A stretch of 15,800 nucleotides of DNA, taken from positions 1 to 15,800 of the forward strand of contig CAJUMS010000064.1 of the NCBI GenBank assembly GCA_910587465.1, written 5' to 3'. The notes below the pieces were generated by a model that was not told where the DNA came from, did no database searches, and was given only the letters and a program-made list of their open reading frames with translations. This document shows positions 13,882 to 15,800 of the stretch, piece after piece. The DNA is from an uncultured Oscillospiraceae bacterium. GTDB taxonomy: Bacteria; Bacillota; Clostridia; Oscillospirales; Ruminococcaceae. Made by a program: the position numbers and the translations under genes. Numbering within the stretch: position 1 is the first letter of the stretch; each line of letters starts with the position of its first letter.

Positions 13882-14922
13882 TTACTTCACCAGCGCCGCG
13901 ATCTCAATAATAGCCTGCTCGATAAGCTGCCTTTTATCCGCCTTGGACGAATTGAGCAGCTTATTCGTTTTATACAGCACCGCCACACAATCGCCGAGAT
14001 AGCGCTCGGAGAGCCTGCCGACGCTGCGGTATGCGCTGTCCATTACAAAGCTCCTGTTCGGAGGATATTTGAACGCCTTAGCCGCGTCATACGACGACTT
14101 CTTTGCGAGCGACCCGAGCTTAGCCCTGTACAGATCGGTAAAGTGTCCCGACAGAGTTGAAAGTATCATTATCGGCTCCGTATTCTGCGCGAACACATCG
14201 TTGAGTATCTCCAGCGCGCTGCTCGTCCGCCCCGCAAAAAGCTCCTTCGCGAGGTTGTAGATATTCGTATCAATTCGTTTCGGAACAAGACCTTCAATAT
14301 CCTCGGCAGTGATCTCGCCGCCGTTTTTATATGCACACAGCTTTGCAAGCTCGTTCTCGAGCGCGGTCAGGCTGTTTCCGCACTCCTGTGCCAGATACGC
14401 GGCATTCTGCGGAGATATCGAACACCCCGCCTTAGCCGCCTCCCGCTGAGCCCTCTGCGCGACCTTGCCCGCCGACAGGTACTTCATCTCGCACGACACG
14501 CCCACGCTCTCGACCGCTTCAATAAGCTTCTTGGTCTTGGCTTTGAGCTTCTTCATATCGTACTCGATATTCTCCTGAGCGATGATAAGCACGCTTGTCT
14601 CGGGAATATTCTCAAGCAGCGCCAGATACGCCTTGTGCTCAATATTATCCATGCTCTCGATATCCAAGTCCTTTATCAACACGCACTTATACTCCGAGAA
14701 AAACGGCATATTCTCCAGCTGATCTGACAGTACGTCGGCTTTCGGCGTCTCCGTGTACTTCACGAAATTCATGTCGCGCGCGTCCTCTGGTGCGGCGAGC
14801 TCCGTTATCTTGTTCGCGAAAAACCGCACAAGATAGTCCTCTTTACCGTACAGGAAATACGCCCTTGCGAGCTGCCCCGCCTTTAAATCCGCCTTTAGAC
14901 GGTTCTCGTCAATTTTACTCAT
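13882..14922 (-). CDS. holA: DNA polymerase III delta subunit (clamp loader)
   Basis: HolA opens the beta sliding clamp in the gamma/tau clamp-loader complex. The 346 residues fit the family (about 330-350). Visible features are the start R-A-Y-F-L-Y-G-K-E-D-Y-L (19-30), the N-L-A-K-E-L-F segment with A-L-E-I-L-N-D near 235-245, the I-M-I-L-S-T-L-S-G-H-F stretch near 250-260 and the C-terminal helices ending at I-E-I-A-A-L-V-K. Its ATG overlaps the stop of the HIT gene by one base (TAATG), implying translational coupling. It sits in a housekeeping run with alaS and the HIT gene. Confidence 0.93.
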   Translation of the reverse strand: MSKIDENRLKADLKAGQLARAYFLYGKEDYLVRFFANKITELAAPEDARDMNFVKYTETPKADVLSDQLENMPFFSEYKCVLIKDLDIESMDNIEHKAYLALLENIPETSVLIIAQENIEYDMKKLKAKTKKLIEAVESVGVSCEMKYLSAGKVAQRAQREAAKAGCSISPQNAAYLAQECGNSLTALENELAKLCAYKNGGEITAEDIEGLVPKRIDTNIYNLAKELFAGRTSSALEILNDVFAQNTEPIMILSTLSGHFTDLYRAKLGSLAKKSSYDAAKAFKYPPNRSFVMDSAYRSVGRLSERYLGDCVAVLYKTNKLLNSSKADKRQLIEQAIIEIAALVK

Positions 14923-15260
14923 TATACCATACTTCCGTTCAGCTGCTTGCCGCCCAGAATATGGAAGTGCAGATGCCTAACGCTCTGACATCCGTGCTCT
15001 CCGATATTCGACGCCACGCGGTAGCCGTCGGCAAGACCTTCTTTACGCGCGATCTCGGCGATCTTGGTGAAGATATGCGCGACAACAAGCGAGTTCTCCT
15101 CCTTCAACTCGTCGACGCCTCCGATGTGCTCCTTGGGTATTACCAGAATATGGGTGGGAGCTTGAGGAGCGATGTCACGAAACGCAAGTATCTCATCGTC
15201 CTCATAAACCTTCGTCGAAGGGATTTCACCCGCTATTATCTTGCAGAACAAACAATCCAT
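14922..15260 (-). CDS. HIT-family (HinT-like) nucleotide hydrolase
   Basis: HinT proteins are small cytoplasmic hydrolases of AMP-lysine and other nucleoside phosphoramidates. The 112 residues match the family's usual 105-120. The N-terminal C3-L-F-C6 pair is typical of the zinc-binding subgroup. Near the end, Q-S-V-R-H96-L-H98-F-H100-I-L-G-G is the histidine triad, with Asn85 upstream. Cys91 stands where many members have Gly (G-C-Q-S-V). The GGAGGA site lies 7 nt before the ATG. It follows alaS across a hairpin and overlaps holA by one base. Confidence 0.94.
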   Translation of the reverse strand: MDCLFCKIIAGEIPSTKVYEDDEILAFRDIAPQAPTHILVIPKEHIGGVDELKEENSLVVAHIFTKIAEIARKEGLADGYRVASNIGEHGCQSVRHLHFHILGGKQLNGSMV

Positions 15261-15282
15261 AAAATTTCCTCCGTATTACCTC

Positions 15283-15288
15283 ATTATA
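15283..15288 (-). promoter_or_regulatory. Possible -10 element upstream of the HIT gene
   Basis: A TATAAT on the minus strand lies about 23 bases before the HIT start and just downstream of the alaS hairpin. No convincing -35 lies 16-18 bp upstream, because the hairpin occupies that place. It may be fortuitous. Confidence 0.3.
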
Positions 15289-15293
15289 GGCAA

Positions 15294-15320
15294 GAAACAA
15301 GGCAGCCGCTGCCTTGTTTC
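15294..15320 (-). terminator. Hairpin after alaS
   Basis: A perfect 12-bp stem (GAAACAAGGCAG at 15294-15305, CTGCCTTGTTTC at 15309-15320, 3-nt loop) lies 10 bases beyond the alaS stop. The T-rich part lies within and just after the descending arm (TTGTTTCTTG), so termination may be partial. Read-through into the HIT gene is plausible. Confidence 0.65.
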
Positions 15321-15330
15321 GCCAATATTA

Positions 15331-15781
15331 TTACCCTATATACTTAGCCGCGATATCCACCGCCGCGTTCAGCGCGTCGCCGAGCTTTGATGCGTCAGGA
15401 ACGCCCGCCATAGCTTGATCGGGCTTTCCACCGCCCTTTCCGCCGGCAACGGCAGCGACTTCGCGGACTATCGTACCCGCGTTCGCGCCCTTAGCCACTG
15501 CACTCTTAGAGCACTTGCAAAGGATATTGAACTTGCCCTCGTTTGTTCCCGCGAGGACCGCAACAAAGCAGTCGTACTTATCCGCCAACGAATCACCGAT
15601 CTTGCGCAGACCGTCAGAGCCCGTATTATCAAGCGCAGCCGTGATGACCTTAACGCCGTTCACGTCCTTCTCAGCAAGATTGCCGAGCTGAGCGTTCGCC
15701 GCCGCTTGCTGCATAGACTCGATCTTCTTGTCCTTTTCGCGAAGCTCGCTCATTACGCTTTCGCAGCGCGTTACTATCTCG
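15331..15781 (-). CDS. alaS: Alanyl-tRNA synthetase, C-terminal fragment (cut by contig end)
   Basis: Only the last 150 or so residues are present. They comprise part of the coiled linker (E-L-R-E-K-D-K-K-I-E-S) and the C-Ala/DHHA1 domain. The signature glycine-rich motif A-G-G-K-G-G-G-K-P-D-Q-A, the counterpart of GGKGGGRPDMAQ, and the I-V-R-E-V-A-A-V stretch just before it identify AlaS. The frame is open leftwards from the internal ATG at 15753 to the adapter at 15782, so that ATG is not the start; the full protein should be about 870-880 residues. Residues encoded beyond 15781 would come from the adapter and are not real. Confidence 0.93.
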
Positions 15782-15800
15782 AGATCGGAAGAGCGTCGTG
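15782..15800. other. Illumina adapter sequence at the contig end (artefact)
   Basis: AGATCGGAAGAGCGTCGTG at 15782-15800 is the reverse complement of the 3' end of the standard Illumina read-1 adapter/primer, all 19 bases. It interrupts the open alaS frame exactly at the window end and is not genomic. Confidence 0.97.

Noticed and set aside
15751..15753. ATG at 15753 as the start of a small 140-residue gene
   Set aside because: The frame stays open upstream with AlaS-like linker residues; this is an internal Met of a truncated alaS.

Overview
The window is about 15.8 kb of ordinary bacterial chromosome, most likely from a low-to-mid GC Firmicute of class Clostridia. Family content and style resemble Ruminococcaceae/Oscillospiraceae, but this is inference and no 16S or other marker is present. 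Supporting signs are GGAGG-type ribosome binding sites, TTGAAT-17-TATAAT promoters, an RNase M5 homologue, CPBP and DHHW families, and lipoproteins with Ser/Glu-rich linkers. All but one gene lies on the minus strand. The right end is a contig end: the last 19 bases are Illumina adapter sequence, not genome.

Left part (1-6761). Two plus-strand terminators from a gene outside the window are followed by a plus-strand lipoprotein of unknown function (182-1210), which converges on a minus-strand MreB-family actin (1249-2265) across a shared hairpin. Upstream of mreB on the minus strand is a compact c-di-GMP signalling locus. In transcription order it holds a PilZ protein, a membrane-bound dCache-PAS-GGDEF diguanylate cyclase, an orphan ParA-type ATPase, and a ComFB-domain protein whose ATG abuts the parA stop codon. 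mreB has its own strong promoter and a long structured leader. No ParB, parS-like site or flagellar gene is visible. I consider this set (second-messenger synthase, two candidate receptors, a positioning ATPase and an actin) the most interesting system in the window.

Middle part (6762-7025) is gene-poor; I find nothing convincing there beyond promoter-flanking AT-rich DNA.

Right-middle part (7026-12373) is one minus-strand operon: lipoprotein, MBOAT O-acyltransferase, DHHW/AlgX-like protein, RluD-type pseudouridine synthase, second lipoprotein. It starts from a TTGAAT-17-TATAAT promoter preceded by four NTTACA hexamers spaced exactly 11 bp apart, which looks like an OmpR/PhoB-family response-regulator operator. 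The first lipoprotein of this operon is a clear homologue of the plus-strand lipoprotein at the left edge, and its signal peptide appears to be knocked out of frame by one base in an A6 run. MBOAT plus DHHW together suggest O-acetylation of a cell-surface glycan.

Right part (12369-15781) is a housekeeping run: partial alaS, a HIT-family hydrolase, holA (DNA polymerase III delta), a CPBP intramembrane protease in visibly AT-richer DNA, and rnmV (RNase M5).
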